Position numbers and translations under genes: made by a program. Shown here piece after piece: positions 7,636-16,730 of a stretch of 43,290 bases of DNA; position 1 is the stretch's first letter; each line of letters begins with the position of its first letter. The stretch is from Chamaesiphon sp. 336R_metabinner_41 (lineage in GTDB: Bacteria > Cyanobacteriota > Cyanobacteriia > Cyanobacteriales > Chamaesiphonaceae): the NCBI GenBank assembly GCA_025359915.1, contig JANYDE010000161.1, positions 1 to 43,290 on the forward strand, written 5' to 3'. Under the pieces are notes generated by a model. That model made no database searches. It saw only the letters and a program-made list of their open reading frames with translations, and was not told the DNA's origin.

Positions 7636-9024
7636 ATGACAGCAGCAGTTTTGGTAGATTGGATGACGGCGGGTGGAGATGAACCGACAAAATTTAACCC
7701 GATCGAGTCTTGGTATCCAGTATTCTATCTTGAGGATCTGGATAAACTCAAGCCCACACCGTTTACATTGCTCGATCGAGATTTGGTGATCTGGTGGGAT
7801 AATTTAGCAGCAGAGTGGCGAGCATTTGACGATCGATGTCCCCATCGGTTGGCGAGACTATCGGAGGGGAGAATTGCTGAAGATGGCTTATTGGAATGTC
7901 CATATCATGGTTGGGCATTTACAGGTGCTGGTACATGCGATCGAATTCCGCAGCAATTAACCGATGCGAAAGCTGAGACTTCTCGTCGAGCTTGTGTGAA
8001 GTCGTTGCCAACGGCAGTGGAGCAGGGCTTATTATTTATCTATCCAGGCACAGCTACAAGAGCCGAGAATACACCCATGCCCCTGATTCCGGTACCGATG
8101 ATGTCAGGTTCGTCAATCGACGGCTGGGTGATGTTAAATACCTTTCGGGATTTGCCCTATGATGCGCTAACATTGCTGGAAAATGTCCTCGATCCGAGTC
8201 ATTTACCCTTTACCCATCACAATAGCGTTGGTAAGAGATCGAATGCTAGTCCAGTAGAATTGGCAGTAATTACGTCGGATAAGTCTGGATTTACAGGGAC
8301 TTGGGCAGATGGGCCGCGCAAGGGTACACTAGGCAGACAGAATACCACTTTTATCGCACCCTGTTTGATGTGGCACGAGCTGACATCGAAGCAATTGGGT
8401 GAAACAATTACGGTGGTTTATGCCACGCCGACGCGAAAGGGTGAATGTCGCGTGTTTGCGAGATTTCCGTTTAAATTTGCCAGTAAACTTCCAGCGTTTT
8501 TTATCAAGAATACGCCCCAATGGTATTCGCACATCAGTAATAATGCGATCTTAGAAGACGATCAAATTTTCCTGCACCATCAAGAACGCTATTTAGAAAG
8601 CAGTGGCGGCAGCGATAATTTTAGTCAGACTTTTTATCTACCGACTAAGGCAGATATATTTGTGTTTGAATACCGTCAGTGGTTGAATGATTATCAAGCC
8701 GATCCTTTTCCTGGACAATCTTTTAAACCAGCATTAGCAACAGAGCAATTACTCGACAGGTATCATAGTCATACAGAACACTGCCACAGTTGTCGAACTG
8801 CACACAAAAATATTCAGACTGCCAAACAATCGATCGCGATTATCGCTCTATTAGCTTGGATTGTTGCTACTATTTTCGCTCTGATTGGCGGTGAAAATGC
8901 GCTGGTGATTGGCTTAATCTCGATCGGGATAGTTGTTGGTGGATCGATCGGTTGGATGATCTGCGATCGGCTTAAAGTCAAGCTAGAACAAGGCGACCGA
9001 ATTCCCGCCCGCAATCGTAAGTAG
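7636..9024 (+). CDS. Rieske non-heme iron oxygenase, PaO/Tic55-like
   Basis: A 462-residue aromatic-ring-type monooxygenase of the plant/cyanobacterial PaO (pheophorbide a oxygenase), Tic55, Ptc52 group. The N-terminal Rieske [2Fe-2S] site is CPHRLA plus CPYHGWAF. The mononuclear iron site lies in ENVLDPSHLPFTHH. Near the C-terminus is HCHSC, the CxxC found in this group, followed by two hydrophobic segments (IAIIALLAWIVATIFALIGG and VIGLISIGIVVGGSIGWMI) that should anchor it in a membrane. Relatives act on chlorophyll catabolites or related pigments; the substrate cannot be read here. Start ATG at 7636. A hairpin terminator follows at 9036-9068. Confidence 0.88.
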   Translation: MTAAVLVDWMTAGGDEPTKFNPIESWYPVFYLEDLDKLKPTPFTLLDRDLVIWWDNLAAEWRAFDDRCPHRLARLSEGRIAEDGLLECPYHGWAFTGAGTCDRIPQQLTDAKAETSRRACVKSLPTAVEQGLLFIYPGTATRAENTPMPLIPVPMMSGSSIDGWVMLNTFRDLPYDALTLLENVLDPSHLPFTHHNSVGKRSNASPVELAVITSDKSGFTGTWADGPRKGTLGRQNTTFIAPCLMWHELTSKQLGETITVVYATPTRKGECRVFARFPFKFASKLPAFFIKNTPQWYSHISNNAILEDDQIFLHHQERYLESSGGSDNFSQTFYLPTKADIFVFEYRQWLNDYQADPFPGQSFKPALATEQLLDRYHSHTEHCHSCRTAHKNIQTAKQSIAIIALLAWIVATIFALIGGENALVIGLISIGIVVGGSIGWMICDRLKVKLEQGDRIPARNRK

Positions 9025-9035
9025 CTATAAAATCA

Positions 9036-9068
9036 AGAAACCCGACTTTTCCAAAAAGTTGGGTTTCT
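9036..9068. terminator. Terminator hairpin, AGAAACCCGACTTTT type
   Basis: Arms 9036-9050 and 9053-9068 are almost fully complementary with a 2-nt loop and T-rich right side. It separates the convergent Rieske and YkvA genes and can serve both. A hairpin of nearly the same sequence stands at 33941-33973. Confidence 0.75.
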
Positions 9069-9079
9069 GTATATTCACA

Positions 9080-9376
9080 CTAGTCTACTTGAACGGCATT
9101 TACATCAACAGGTGCATCTTGAACATCTCCGGTTGCTTTTGCAGCGCGAACATTGTTTTCTTGCAATTTATCTTTGGCAATTTGAGAAATTTCGGCAACC
9201 AATAATGAGATGACAATCCCATCATCAATCCAACCAACCACAGGGAAAACATCGGGGGAAATATCGATCGGACTAACAATATAAACAACGGATGCAGCTA
9301 CCACCCACCAACGATATTTAGGATTACGTAGCAAGTCGCGATACCAGTTATAAATCGATTGGATGGAAAAGTTCAT
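9080..9376 (-). CDS. YkvA family (DUF1232) membrane protein
   Basis: A 98-residue protein with the DUF1232 core: a membrane segment (WWVVAASVVYIVSPIDISPD) continuing into VFPVVGWIDDGIVISLLVAEIS. The PxDxxPD and DD motifs are those that define the family. The tail is short and acidic. Function is unknown; members are small membrane proteins in many bacteria. Start ATG at 9376. It faces the Rieske gene across a shared terminator. Confidence 0.85.
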   Translation of the reverse strand: MNFSIQSIYNWYRDLLRNPKYRWWVVAASVVYIVSPIDISPDVFPVVGWIDDGIVISLLVAEISQIAKDKLQENNVRAAKATGDVQDAPVDVNAVQVD

Positions 9377-9438
9377 GTTGGCTTCCTATGAGCGATTTTA
9401 CGAGCTACTTACTATCATCTCAAATTTCCCAAAATTCG

Positions 9439-9483
9439 ATAGGTGTGGAAAACTGATATTTTTGTCGTATCGTCCACACCTAT
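9439..9483. repeat. 11-bp perfect inverted repeat
   Basis: ATAGGTGTGGA (9439-9449) and TCCACACCTAT (9473-9483) are separated by 23 nt. The right arm runs into the WD40 remnant. It could be a terminator, a regulator site or the scar of a rearrangement that removed the upstream part of the WD40 gene. Confidence 0.5.
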
Positions 9484-9714
9484 GGCTGCACAGTGCCCGT
9501 GCAAGCAGTCGCAATTAGTCCCGACGGCAAAACCATCGCCTCCGGCTCGATCGATGGCATGGTCAACCTCTGGGATGCCGATACCCATCAATTGATTAAT
9601 AGCTTCCAAGCACATCAAGCTGCTGTTCGATCGATCGTCTTTCAAATCAATGGTAAATTCTTAATTACCGCTAGTCTCGATCGAACTATGAAAATCTGGA
9701 AAGCTACTAAGTAA
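9457..9714 (+). pseudogene. WD40-repeat protein remnant (about 1.8 repeats)
   Basis: The frame opens after the TGA at 9454-9456 and encodes VPVQAVAISPDGKTIASGS, DGMVNLWDADTHQLINSF, QAHQAAVRSIVFQINGKFLI and SLDRTMKIWKATK before the stop. These are one complete WD40 blade, one second blade and the tail of a beta propeller, which normally needs seven. The only start is a GTG at 9493 inside the first strand, with no ribosome site. Two blades cannot fold as a propeller, so I read this as the 3' end of a larger, truncated WD40 gene. A stand-alone 73-residue protein is possible but less likely. Confidence 0.65.
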
Positions 9715-9767
9715 ATGTGGCGTTTTTGAGCTACAATAAGGTATAAAGTACATAACTACTATCTACA

Positions 9768-10121
9768 ATGAGTATTAACGCCGTTCACCTAGTTGGCAGA
9801 GTTGGTGGAGATCCAGAACTCAAATGGTTTGAGGGTTCGGGAAAATGTGTCTGTACCCTCACTTTAGCCGTCAATCGTCGCAGCAAAAATCAGGATCAGC
9901 CTGATTGGTTCAATCTCAAAATTTGGGGTAAAACTGGCGAGATTGCTAAAAATTATGCCAAAAAAGGCAGTCAAATCGGGATTAAAGGCTCTCTTGAAGT
10001 CGAAACCTGGATTGATAAAGCCACAGGTACCGAGCGTTCTCGCCCTGTAATCAAAGTTGATAGTCTAGATCTGCTCGGCTCGAAGAAAGACAGTGCTGAA
10101 GCTATGCCAGATTATATGTAG
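9768..10121 (+). CDS. ssb: Single-stranded DNA-binding protein
   Basis: A 117-residue OB-fold protein: MSINAVHLVGRVGGDPELKW, then LTLAVNRRSKNQDQPDWFNL and KIWGKTGEIAKNYAKKGSQI with GIKGSLEVETWID. This is the cyanobacterial short form of bacterial SSB. It lacks the usual Gly-rich linker; the tail ends AMPDYM, an altered version of the DDDIPF-type tip that recruits partner proteins. Many cyanobacteria carry such short SSBs. Two AT-rich -10-like boxes (TACAAT at 9732, TATAAA at 9742) lie upstream of the ATG. It stands alone as a transcription unit. Confidence 0.9.
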   Translation: MSINAVHLVGRVGGDPELKWFEGSGKCVCTLTLAVNRRSKNQDQPDWFNLKIWGKTGEIAKNYAKKGSQIGIKGSLEVETWIDKATGTERSRPVIKVDSLDLLGSKKDSAEAMPDYM

Positions 10122-10530
10122 CTTACACCCTAGAGGGCGAGCATAAAGCGGCATTTTTATATCTCCTGAAGAAGAGACACCGCCCCTATGAAATTATCTG
10201 TAGGGGCGGTGCTTAATTGACTACTATTTCCAACTCATGGGGTGTACCTATTTAAAAATCAAAATGTCCCTCTATGATACACTTTGTTGGAGACTAGCTC
10301 AAAATATATGGTCAGAGAGCAAGCTAATTTGGCGCGTACCATGCCACTTCTCCATAAAACGATTCGATCGACCAAAAAATCGATAAAGTCAGTTACAGAC
10401 GACCGCATAAATACACTAAATAATAGATACCCAATCCTGCAACCATTTTATCAAAACCAACACATTATCGGTGGAGAATTGTAGAGTTTATTTGTCCAAA
10501 TTCTGATGGTGGAAAAATCAAATTCAATTC
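10122..10530. other. Gap after ssb, with repeat element C
   Basis: 409 nt without a gene I can defend. It holds a member of the dispersed hairpin family at 10133-10211. A 66-codon frame at 10284-10484 begins with TTG, has no ribosome site and shows no recognisable domain, so it is not called. Confidence 0.45.
10133..10211. repeat. Dispersed hairpin repeat, element C
   Basis: The hairpin CACCGCCCCTA (10178-10188) / TAGGGGCGGTG (10201-10211) is perfect. The preceding text (GGCGAGCATAAAGCGGCA) corresponds to GGGCATGAAGCGGCG of element B at 24453, and AGAGACACCGCCCC to AAGACAGCACCGCTCC. It probably acts as the ssb terminator as well. Confidence 0.6.
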
Positions 10531-12303
10531 CTAAGCGATAACTGTAGCATTTTGTTGGATATTCCATAATCGGGCATAGATTTTATTCAAAGCCAATAAC
10601 TCATCATGAGTACCAGCCTCAACTAATTCGCCATGTTCCATCACGTAAATACAATGAGCATTGCGGATCGTAGAAAGACGATGCGCGATCGCAATTGTAG
10701 TTCGATTTACAGTGATTCGATCGAGAGATCTTTGAATTGCTGCTTCAGTTTCATTATCAACTGCGGACGTGGCTTCGTCGAGAATTAAGATTGGAGGATT
10801 CTTTAAAACAGCACGCGCAATCGCAATGCGTTGGCGTTGTCCGCCGGATAATTTTTGACCGCGTTCGCCAACAATCGTATCATAGCGATCGGGTAATCGA
10901 TCGATAAAATCGTCAGCCTCGGCAATTTTAGCCGCAGCAATTACGGCTTCTAAATCTGCATTAGGAGTGCCATAAGCGATATTTTCGCGCACAGAACCGT
11001 GAAATAAAAAGACATCCTGACTAACTAATCCGATCGATCTCCGTAAGTCAGCCAAATGTAAATCTTGAATATTTAGACCATCTAAAGTAATCGTCCCAGA
11101 GTTGATTTCATATAGTCGGAGCAGGAGTTTGACTAATGTACTTTTGCCCGAACCTGTCGCACCGACAATGGCGATTGTTTCTCCGGCGGGAATTTTTAGT
11201 GATAGTTTATTAACAACAGTAGATCGATCTGGATAGGCAAAAGTGACATCTGCTAATTCGATTTCACCACGTATATGTGGCAGGGTCAAACTGCCAGAAT
11301 CAATGGCAATCGGTGTATCCAATAAATCCATCACCCGATTAGTCGAAGCCATCCCCCGTTGGTAGAGATCTAATGTCTCACCTAAGCGCGTCAGCGGCCA
11401 TAGTAACCGCTGAGTAAGATAAATGAGGATACTGTAGGTACCTACGCCCAATTCACCCTTGACAGCGGCAATTCCGCCGAGCAACAGCGTCATCGTAAAA
11501 CTGAATAACACCGCCATCCGAATTAATGGCACAAATGCCGCACTTACTCTAATTGCGCGACGATTGCTCTGACGATAGGCTTCACTGTCTGCGCGGACTC
11601 GATCGAGTTCATAGGCTTCCGTGGTAAAACTTTTGATGGTGGTAATTCCACCTAAATTATTTGCGAGGCGACTATTTAATAAACCAACTTTTTCGCGAAC
11701 ATTACTATAATAGGGCGCGAGGGTTTTTTGGAACCAGATTGAGCCGATAATAATAATTGGAATCGGTACCATCGACCACCACGCCAGCGTCGGAGCCAGC
11801 ACAAAGAATACGCCACCAATCACAATCGCATTTGTCAGGACTTGAATAATTTCATTCGCACCAACATCTAAAAATCGCTCTAACTGATTGATATCATCGC
11901 CTAAAATTGACATCAGATTACCAGTACTTTGATTTTCAAAGTAAGCCAGATCTAGTGATTGGATATGTCCGTAAGCATCGAGCCGGAGATTGTGCTGGAT
12001 CTTCTGCGAGAGATTGCGCCAGAGATTGGTATAGACATATTGAGACAGGGATTCCAATACCCAGACGACAACAGTAATCATCGTCAGAATCACTAACTGT
12101 TGTTCGACATCCCGAATGCCCAAAGTGGCAATAAATGAATCTTGTTTTTTGACAACGACATCCACCGCCATCCCGATTAAAATCTCTGGAGCGACATCAC
12201 ACAATTTATTAAATACCGACGAAATTGCTGCTTGCCAAGTTTGTCCGCGATATTGTCGCCCATAGGCTAATAATCTTTGAAGGGGATGGGTGTTACTATT
12301 CAT
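10531..12303 (-). CDS. ABC exporter, fused permease-ATPase (MsbA/LmrA type)
   Basis: A 590-residue half transporter. Residues about 15-320 form a six-helix ABC transmembrane type 1 domain (for example MITVVVWVLESLSQYVYTNL and MVPIPIIIIGSIWF). Residues about 345-590 form the ATPase: Walker A GATGSGKST, Q-loop LVSQDVFLF, signature LSGGQRQRIAIARA, Walker B ILILDEATSA and switch His in IAHRLSTI. It should work as a homodimer exporting lipids, glycolipids or drugs; the substrate is not readable. Start ATG at 12303. It is divergent from the DUF2470 gene. Confidence 0.9.
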   Translation of the reverse strand: MNSNTHPLQRLLAYGRQYRGQTWQAAISSVFNKLCDVAPEILIGMAVDVVVKKQDSFIATLGIRDVEQQLVILTMITVVVWVLESLSQYVYTNLWRNLSQKIQHNLRLDAYGHIQSLDLAYFENQSTGNLMSILGDDINQLERFLDVGANEIIQVLTNAIVIGGVFFVLAPTLAWWSMVPIPIIIIGSIWFQKTLAPYYSNVREKVGLLNSRLANNLGGITTIKSFTTEAYELDRVRADSEAYRQSNRRAIRVSAAFVPLIRMAVLFSFTMTLLLGGIAAVKGELGVGTYSILIYLTQRLLWPLTRLGETLDLYQRGMASTNRVMDLLDTPIAIDSGSLTLPHIRGEIELADVTFAYPDRSTVVNKLSLKIPAGETIAIVGATGSGKSTLVKLLLRLYEINSGTITLDGLNIQDLHLADLRRSIGLVSQDVFLFHGSVRENIAYGTPNADLEAVIAAAKIAEADDFIDRLPDRYDTIVGERGQKLSGGQRQRIAIARAVLKNPPILILDEATSAVDNETEAAIQRSLDRITVNRTTIAIAHRLSTIRNAHCIYVMEHGELVEAGTHDELLALNKIYARLWNIQQNATVIA

Positions 12304-12455
12304 TGGTTAGGGGAAAGGTAAGAGGTAATAGATAATAGGTAACGTAATATAGCCATTTGAGGGCGATTCATTTTTAAAAACCGCTGAAATTTGTCTGTAT
12401 CGATCGGTTTGAGGTACGATCGAGATATATTTTTTACTCATTAAACCAAAATATT

Positions 12456-12746
12456 ATGGCAGCAGATCCCCTTACTCCAGAAATCAGCGATCGTATCTGT
12501 AAACACATGAATGACGATCATGCTGCCGCAGTGCTTACTTACGCTCAAGTCTACGGCAAATCTCCAACAGCAGAAACAGCCGCGATGAGTGCGATCGATC
12601 CGTTAGGGATGGATCTTACCGCTCAAGTCGATGGTAGCACTGTTAGTTTGCGAATTCCATTCGATCGAGAACTAACCGATTCCGAAGACGCTCACCAAGT
12701 CCTCATTTCGATGATCAAATCAGCCCGAAAACTCTCTGCTACCTAG
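12456..12746 (+). CDS. DUF2470 domain protein
   Basis: A 96-residue stand-alone DUF2470 domain, normally the C-terminal part of heme-utilisation and pyridoxamine-phosphate-oxidase-like proteins (HugZ type). The ICKHMNDDHAAAVLTYAQVY motif near the N-terminus and the DPLGMDL plus LRIPFDREL strands are characteristic. The HMNDDH histidines and acids are typical of the family. Single-domain versions are common in cyanobacteria and plastid lineages; a tetrapyrrole-related role is an inference. Start ATG at 12456. Confidence 0.8.
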   Translation: MAADPLTPEISDRICKHMNDDHAAAVLTYAQVYGKSPTAETAAMSAIDPLGMDLTAQVDGSTVSLRIPFDRELTDSEDAHQVLISMIKSARKLSAT

Positions 12747-12790
12747 TCTAGATAGGGCGGATGAGAAAGGGCAAAGGGGAAAGGGGGATT

Positions 12791-12842
12791 GACTAAACCA
12801 CTATTCACTATTCACTAAACCACTATTCACTAAACCACTAAA
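12791..12842. repeat. Heptamer-type tandem repeat (CACTATT/CACTAAAC)
   Basis: Six consecutive 7-8 nt units alternate between CACTATT and CACTAAAC, ending one base before the rhomboid ATG region. Short tandem heptamers are a known feature of cyanobacterial intergenic DNA. This one occupies the place of the rhomboid gene's leader and may affect its expression. Confidence 0.7.
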
Positions 12843-12843
12843 T

Positions 12844-13557
12844 ATGTTTCCGATCGATGATGACAATCCCACCCGAATTACCCCCTATATTACTTATGGG
12901 CTAATCGCAGTTAATGTCCTACTCTTTATCTACGAATTAACCTTCTCGGAAACAGGATTGACCAACTTTTTCTACCAATGGGCAGTGGTACCAGTCCAAT
13001 TTACGGGGATGATTACTGGACATCCTGTGCCGATTTTACCTGTAGAACCACCGGAAGCATTGACATTTATTACCTCCCAATTTCTCCACGGTGGATTCAT
13101 GCATGTCGCGGGAAATATGTTGTTCTTGTGGATCTTTGGTAATAATGTTGAAGACCAATTAGGACATGTTAAATTCTTATTGTTCTACCTTACTTGTGGG
13201 ATTCTCGCTGGTTTAGCTCAGTGGTTTTTTAGTCAAGGTTCAGAGATTCCATCCCTTGGGGCTAGTGGTGCGATCGCTGGTGTGATGGGAGCTTATATTA
13301 TTCGCTTTCCCAATGTCAGTGTCAAGACGGTGATTCCGATCGGGATTTTCCCATTAGTGACGAATATTCCGGCTTATTTCTATCTGGGCATCTGGTTTTT
13401 TCAACAGGCTTTATATAGTTTTGCCACTCTCGCACCACGAACTAATGTGGGCATGGAAAGTGGTGGTGTTGCTTATTGGGCACATGCGGGTGGATTTGTA
13501 TTTGGAGCTTTACTCGCCCCACTTTTGGGACTATTTTCTCAGAGTTCGGAAGCTTGA
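12844..13557 (+). CDS. Rhomboid-family intramembrane serine protease
   Basis: A 237-residue polytopic membrane protein. Catalytic Ser is in GASGAIAGVMGAY and catalytic His in YWAHAGGFVFGALL. The oxyanion-region motif HGGFMHVAGNMLFLWIFG is intact, and about six hydrophobic helices are visible. Rhomboids cut single-pass membrane proteins within the bilayer; the substrate is unknown. A short insertion (GHPVPILPVEPPEALTF) lies in loop 1, where this branch of bacterial rhomboids usually has extra sequence. Start ATG at 12844; no clear Shine-Dalgarno because tandem repeats fill the leader. Confidence 0.92.
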   Translation: MFPIDDDNPTRITPYITYGLIAVNVLLFIYELTFSETGLTNFFYQWAVVPVQFTGMITGHPVPILPVEPPEALTFITSQFLHGGFMHVAGNMLFLWIFGNNVEDQLGHVKFLLFYLTCGILAGLAQWFFSQGSEIPSLGASGAIAGVMGAYIIRFPNVSVKTVIPIGIFPLVTNIPAYFYLGIWFFQQALYSFATLAPRTNVGMESGGVAYWAHAGGFVFGALLAPLLGLFSQSSEA

Positions 13558-13613
13558 AATATAGCGCAGTCCGATGGGAGATCTTGTCGGTGAGCGAGTA
13601 AAATTAATTCCCC

Positions 13614-13829
13614 TTACAGTAGTTGTTTTTTCGATCGCTGCAATACTTCCCGCAATGCTTCAATTTGTTCGTAAGCAGCTTGTGTAGAGAGCTTTCCACC
13701 TGTTTCTAGAGCCACAATAAAACTAACTTTTTGGGAGAATTCCTGAAGATTGGCATTAAATGCTAAATTTGCAGGTGTGAATTCGCCATGATACGGAGCA
13801 AAAGCGTAGAGTAAATTAGATTGAGTCAT
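13614..13829 (-). CDS. DUF7219-type small protein
   Basis: From the ATG at 13829 the product is 71 residues. The core YHGEFTPANLAFNANLQEFS, then QKVSFIVALETGGKLS and a basic helical tail (LREVLQRSKKQLL), matches a small protein family I know from cyanobacteria as DUF7219. GAGGGA on the minus strand lies 5 nt before this ATG, so the 19 further in-frame codons upstream (to 13886) are probably not used; a neighbouring ATG at 13832 is possible. No function is known. Confidence 0.72.
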   Translation of the reverse strand: MTQSNLLYAFAPYHGEFTPANLAFNANLQEFSQKVSFIVALETGGKLSTQAAYEQIEALREVLQRSKKQLL

Positions 13830-14007
13830 CATGTCCCTCATTGTTCGTTTCAAAGTGTTGTCTTTTCCGCAGCACTGGAAATTCATGACTCGCTTCGATA
13901 GCCAATTAATCCAGTAGATCGATCTCTTGATATTTATACACTGATTATATTTAGCAATCCGGAAACTAATTCAGCGATTTGCAGTTTAGTTCCAGATTAC
14001 ATCGACC

Positions 14008-16059
14008 TCAAGCGGCCATCTTGGTTTGAACGATGCCGCTCGGTCTCTTTTTTAGACCATCTTGATGAATTCCTGATTTTCTCAATTTGTCACTAATGGA
14101 TGCTGCCATCGATAATGCCAACGCTGGATCGGATTTAACCTTAGCATATTGTCCCATTGGTTGATATTCCGGTACTAAGCTCTGGAGCACAGATACACAG
14201 GCATTGACCTCACAGTCGGCTGCTGCGTCTAGTAAAGTGCTGAGTTGGGGTGACAAGTCTTGCCAACCTAATTTAGCCTCACGAGCGCAGAAAATCTTGG
14301 GATGTCCGGTGGGTAAAGCTGCGTCGCAATCGATTAAGAGTTCTTCGTAGATTTTCTCACCAGGACGTAAACCTGTAATCTCAATTTTGACATCTTTTTC
14401 GGGTTGCAAGCCGTGTAAGCGAATCATTTGGGCGGCGAGATCGTAGATTTTGACAGGTTCGCCCATGTCGAGCAGGAATACTTCACCACCTTTTGCCATT
14501 GCGCCAGCTTGGATTACTAGGGTAGCAGCTTCCGGGATGGTCATAAAGTAGCGGGTGATATCTGGATGAGTCAAGGTAATAGATTTACCGGAGACGATTT
14601 GTTCGCGGAAGCGGGGGACAACAGAACCACTACTGCCGAGGACGTTACCAAACCTGACCATTGTAAAGCAGGTATTGTGAGTGGGCAACTCGGCCAATCC
14701 TTGGAGTATCAACTCGGCGACGCGCTTGGTTGCACCCATGATATTGGTAGGACGGACGGCTTTGTCGGTGGAGATGAGGACGAATTTGGGTACGCCACAA
14801 TCGATCGCACATTGAGCCGCAGTCAGTGTACCACTAATATTATTGACCATGCCAGAGATCGGATTTGCTTCGACGATCGGTACATGCTTGTAAGCTGCGG
14901 CATGATAGATGATGTCTACATGATATTTTTTGAGTACTCTGGTTAATGTTTGGGTATCGGTGACAGAACCCAAACAAGCAACTTTTTTGAGGTTGGGATA
15001 ACTTTCGCCGAGTTCCAGATCCATTTGGTAGAGGGCAAACTCGTGCAACTCATAGACGAGCAGCATTTTGGGATTTTGTTTGGCAATTTGACGACAGAGT
15101 TCAGAACCGATCGAACCACCACCGCCAGTAACTAATACTACTCGATCGGTAATATCATGTTGGAGTAATTCGGGGTTAGCAGCGATGGCTTTGCGTCCGA
15201 GCAAATCTTCGATGTCTAATTCAGCAACTTTGCTCACAGAGACATTCCCACTGAGCAGTTCGGTAATGCTCGGTACTGTTTTGATTGGCACGCCGAGAAT
15301 TTTTAGTCTTTGGGACAGCTCGCGTTTCCTCTGACTATCGATCGAAGGTAATGCGAGAAGGATTTCTTCAAACCCAATACTAGCCTTAAGTTTGAGTAGT
15401 TCGGCGGGAGCATATACTTTGATGCCTTGAACAGTTCTACCTTGTAGATAGGGGTTATCATCAACAAAACCAATTAATTTTTTCTCTTTTTTCACAGCCA
15501 AAGCTTGAGCGAGAAGGCAACCAACACTACCAGCTCCGTAGATCACGACTTTAGCAGCCTCTATCCCTACGTCATCTATCTGCCGCATTTTTCCCAGGAG
15601 CAAACGGATGCCGTATCGAAAAGAGATCGCCAGAATCAGGGTGAGCATTCCATCACTGAGCAGCACGGAAGCGGGAATCGTTGAAACTAAAAATAATTGA
15701 TCGATAATTGCAATTGCGACACAACCAGTAAATACGGCTTTGGAAATTGCGAAGATAAATTCTCCACCTGTCGATCGTAATACTTGTTGATAAATCCTAA
15801 AAATCCAGAACAATCCAATTTTGATCGAGATTTCCATGATCACAAATTTGCCTTGCCGCAATAGCTCGAATGGCATCAGGTCGAGTCCATACTCAAAGCC
15901 GATTGCCGCAATCATCGAGATTGCGAACAAACAGCTATCTACGACCGCCAGGATCGTATACTTTCGATCGTTTGAAAATGCATTAATAAGTTTGTCTAGA
16001 TGGCTATAAAATGCTAAAGAAGCCTTGACTTCTTCATTCTTCAAAGGTGAATTAATCAT
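14008..16059 (-). CDS. CapD/WbpM-type nucleoside-diphosphate sugar epimerase/dehydratase
   Basis: A 683-residue membrane-anchored enzyme of surface-polysaccharide synthesis. The N-terminal 150 residues contain four hydrophobic helices. Residues about 165-300 form a first Rossmann fold (VVIYGAGSVGCLLAQAL) and about 320-620 the catalytic short-chain dehydrogenase-type domain (VLVTGGGGSIGSELCRQI). The active-site pattern ISTDKAVRPTNIMGATKRVA has Met where most SDR enzymes have Tyr, as in WbpM/PglF 4,6-dehydratases that make UDP-4-keto-6-deoxy sugars. A roughly 60-residue extra tail follows. No glycosyltransferases lie next to it, so it is an isolated member of a polysaccharide pathway. Confidence 0.9.
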   Translation of the reverse strand: MINSPLKNEEVKASLAFYSHLDKLINAFSNDRKYTILAVVDSCLFAISMIAAIGFEYGLDLMPFELLRQGKFVIMEISIKIGLFWIFRIYQQVLRSTGGEFIFAISKAVFTGCVAIAIIDQLFLVSTIPASVLLSDGMLTLILAISFRYGIRLLLGKMRQIDDVGIEAAKVVIYGAGSVGCLLAQALAVKKEKKLIGFVDDNPYLQGRTVQGIKVYAPAELLKLKASIGFEEILLALPSIDSQRKRELSQRLKILGVPIKTVPSITELLSGNVSVSKVAELDIEDLLGRKAIAANPELLQHDITDRVVLVTGGGGSIGSELCRQIAKQNPKMLLVYELHEFALYQMDLELGESYPNLKKVACLGSVTDTQTLTRVLKKYHVDIIYHAAAYKHVPIVEANPISGMVNNISGTLTAAQCAIDCGVPKFVLISTDKAVRPTNIMGATKRVAELILQGLAELPTHNTCFTMVRFGNVLGSSGSVVPRFREQIVSGKSITLTHPDITRYFMTIPEAATLVIQAGAMAKGGEVFLLDMGEPVKIYDLAAQMIRLHGLQPEKDVKIEITGLRPGEKIYEELLIDCDAALPTGHPKIFCAREAKLGWQDLSPQLSTLLDAAADCEVNACVSVLQSLVPEYQPMGQYAKVKSDPALALSMAASISDKLRKSGIHQDGLKKRPSGIVQTKMAA

Positions 16060-16367
16060 TTACTCAAATTATGTTTATATATATTTTTAAGATTTCATAA
16101 CTAATCTTGTGGGCATATTCAAGTGAGTTGTGTCGCTCTAGAATAAATGATTAGCAAACTTTATAGCCCAATCTATTGACTAGCCCCCTTTTTGTGAGTT
16201 GAGGTCAGATCTTCGGGTTGAATCGAAGTGTTACCTTGCTAGACTGCGCCGATAAATGTTTGTGCCGAACTACTTGTATTTATATTCCAACGATCGAATA
16301 CAAGATCGGGATAGTTTTAAATTTTTTTGGGATTTTCTTGTCTAGATGGGAGATGGGACAACTCATC

Positions 16368-16407
16368 CTAAGCGTAGATCTGTGAGTACCCTAAGATCTA
16401 CGCTTAG
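16368..16407. terminator. 14-bp perfect hairpin, orphan terminator-like
   Basis: CTAAGCGTAGATCT (16368-16381) pairs exactly with 16394-16407; the loop is 12 nt. A T-rich stretch (GTGTTTTTA) begins 7 nt later on the plus strand. No plus-strand gene ends here, since the neighbour upstream runs the other way. Confidence 0.5.
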
Positions 16408-16704
16408 TAATAGTGTTTTTATACTGGTGCGGAACTGTATTGGCTCAACTTAGATCGGAAACCACGGAGATTTCAGAAATACTGAAGCGATCGGATGACA
16501 TATTTCCGTGTTTTCCACAGGTACACTTAACTAAGTGTTGTGTTTTAATTGTGAGTATTAGGGATCGAACAAAAATCACTGCATCTAGTAACATTTGTAT
16601 TGCGCAAACTAAGACGCTATATTTATACAGACTAAGCTCTAACAAAAAGATCTAGCCGTCTCAACAACAACATAATTATTTTCCACCTGGTTGCATCGTT
16701 AGTT

Positions 16705-16730
16705 AGATATTACTCGATCGAGTAATATCT
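16705..16730. promoter_or_regulatory. Perfect 26-bp palindrome upstream of metalloprotease gene
   Basis: Each 13-nt half (AGATATTACTCGA) is the exact reverse complement of the other, with CGATCG at the centre. It lies 42 nt before the next ATG, a typical operator position. A second perfect 26-bp palindrome with the same kind of core is at 43182-43207. A role as a protein-binding site or cruciform is inferred. Confidence 0.5.

Noticed and set aside
10284-10484. 66-codon plus-strand frame between ssb and the ABC exporter
   Set aside because: TTG start, no ribosome site, no recognisable domain; composition looks like translated intergenic DNA.
10531-12303. The 590-residue ABC exporter as part of the type I secretion system
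   Set aside because: It lacks the C39-like domain, lies 22 kb away, and has the MsbA-type layout.
16413-16655. Frames on both strands in the 712-nt gap
   Set aside because: They mirror each other over the same bases and neither shows domain features or a ribosome site.
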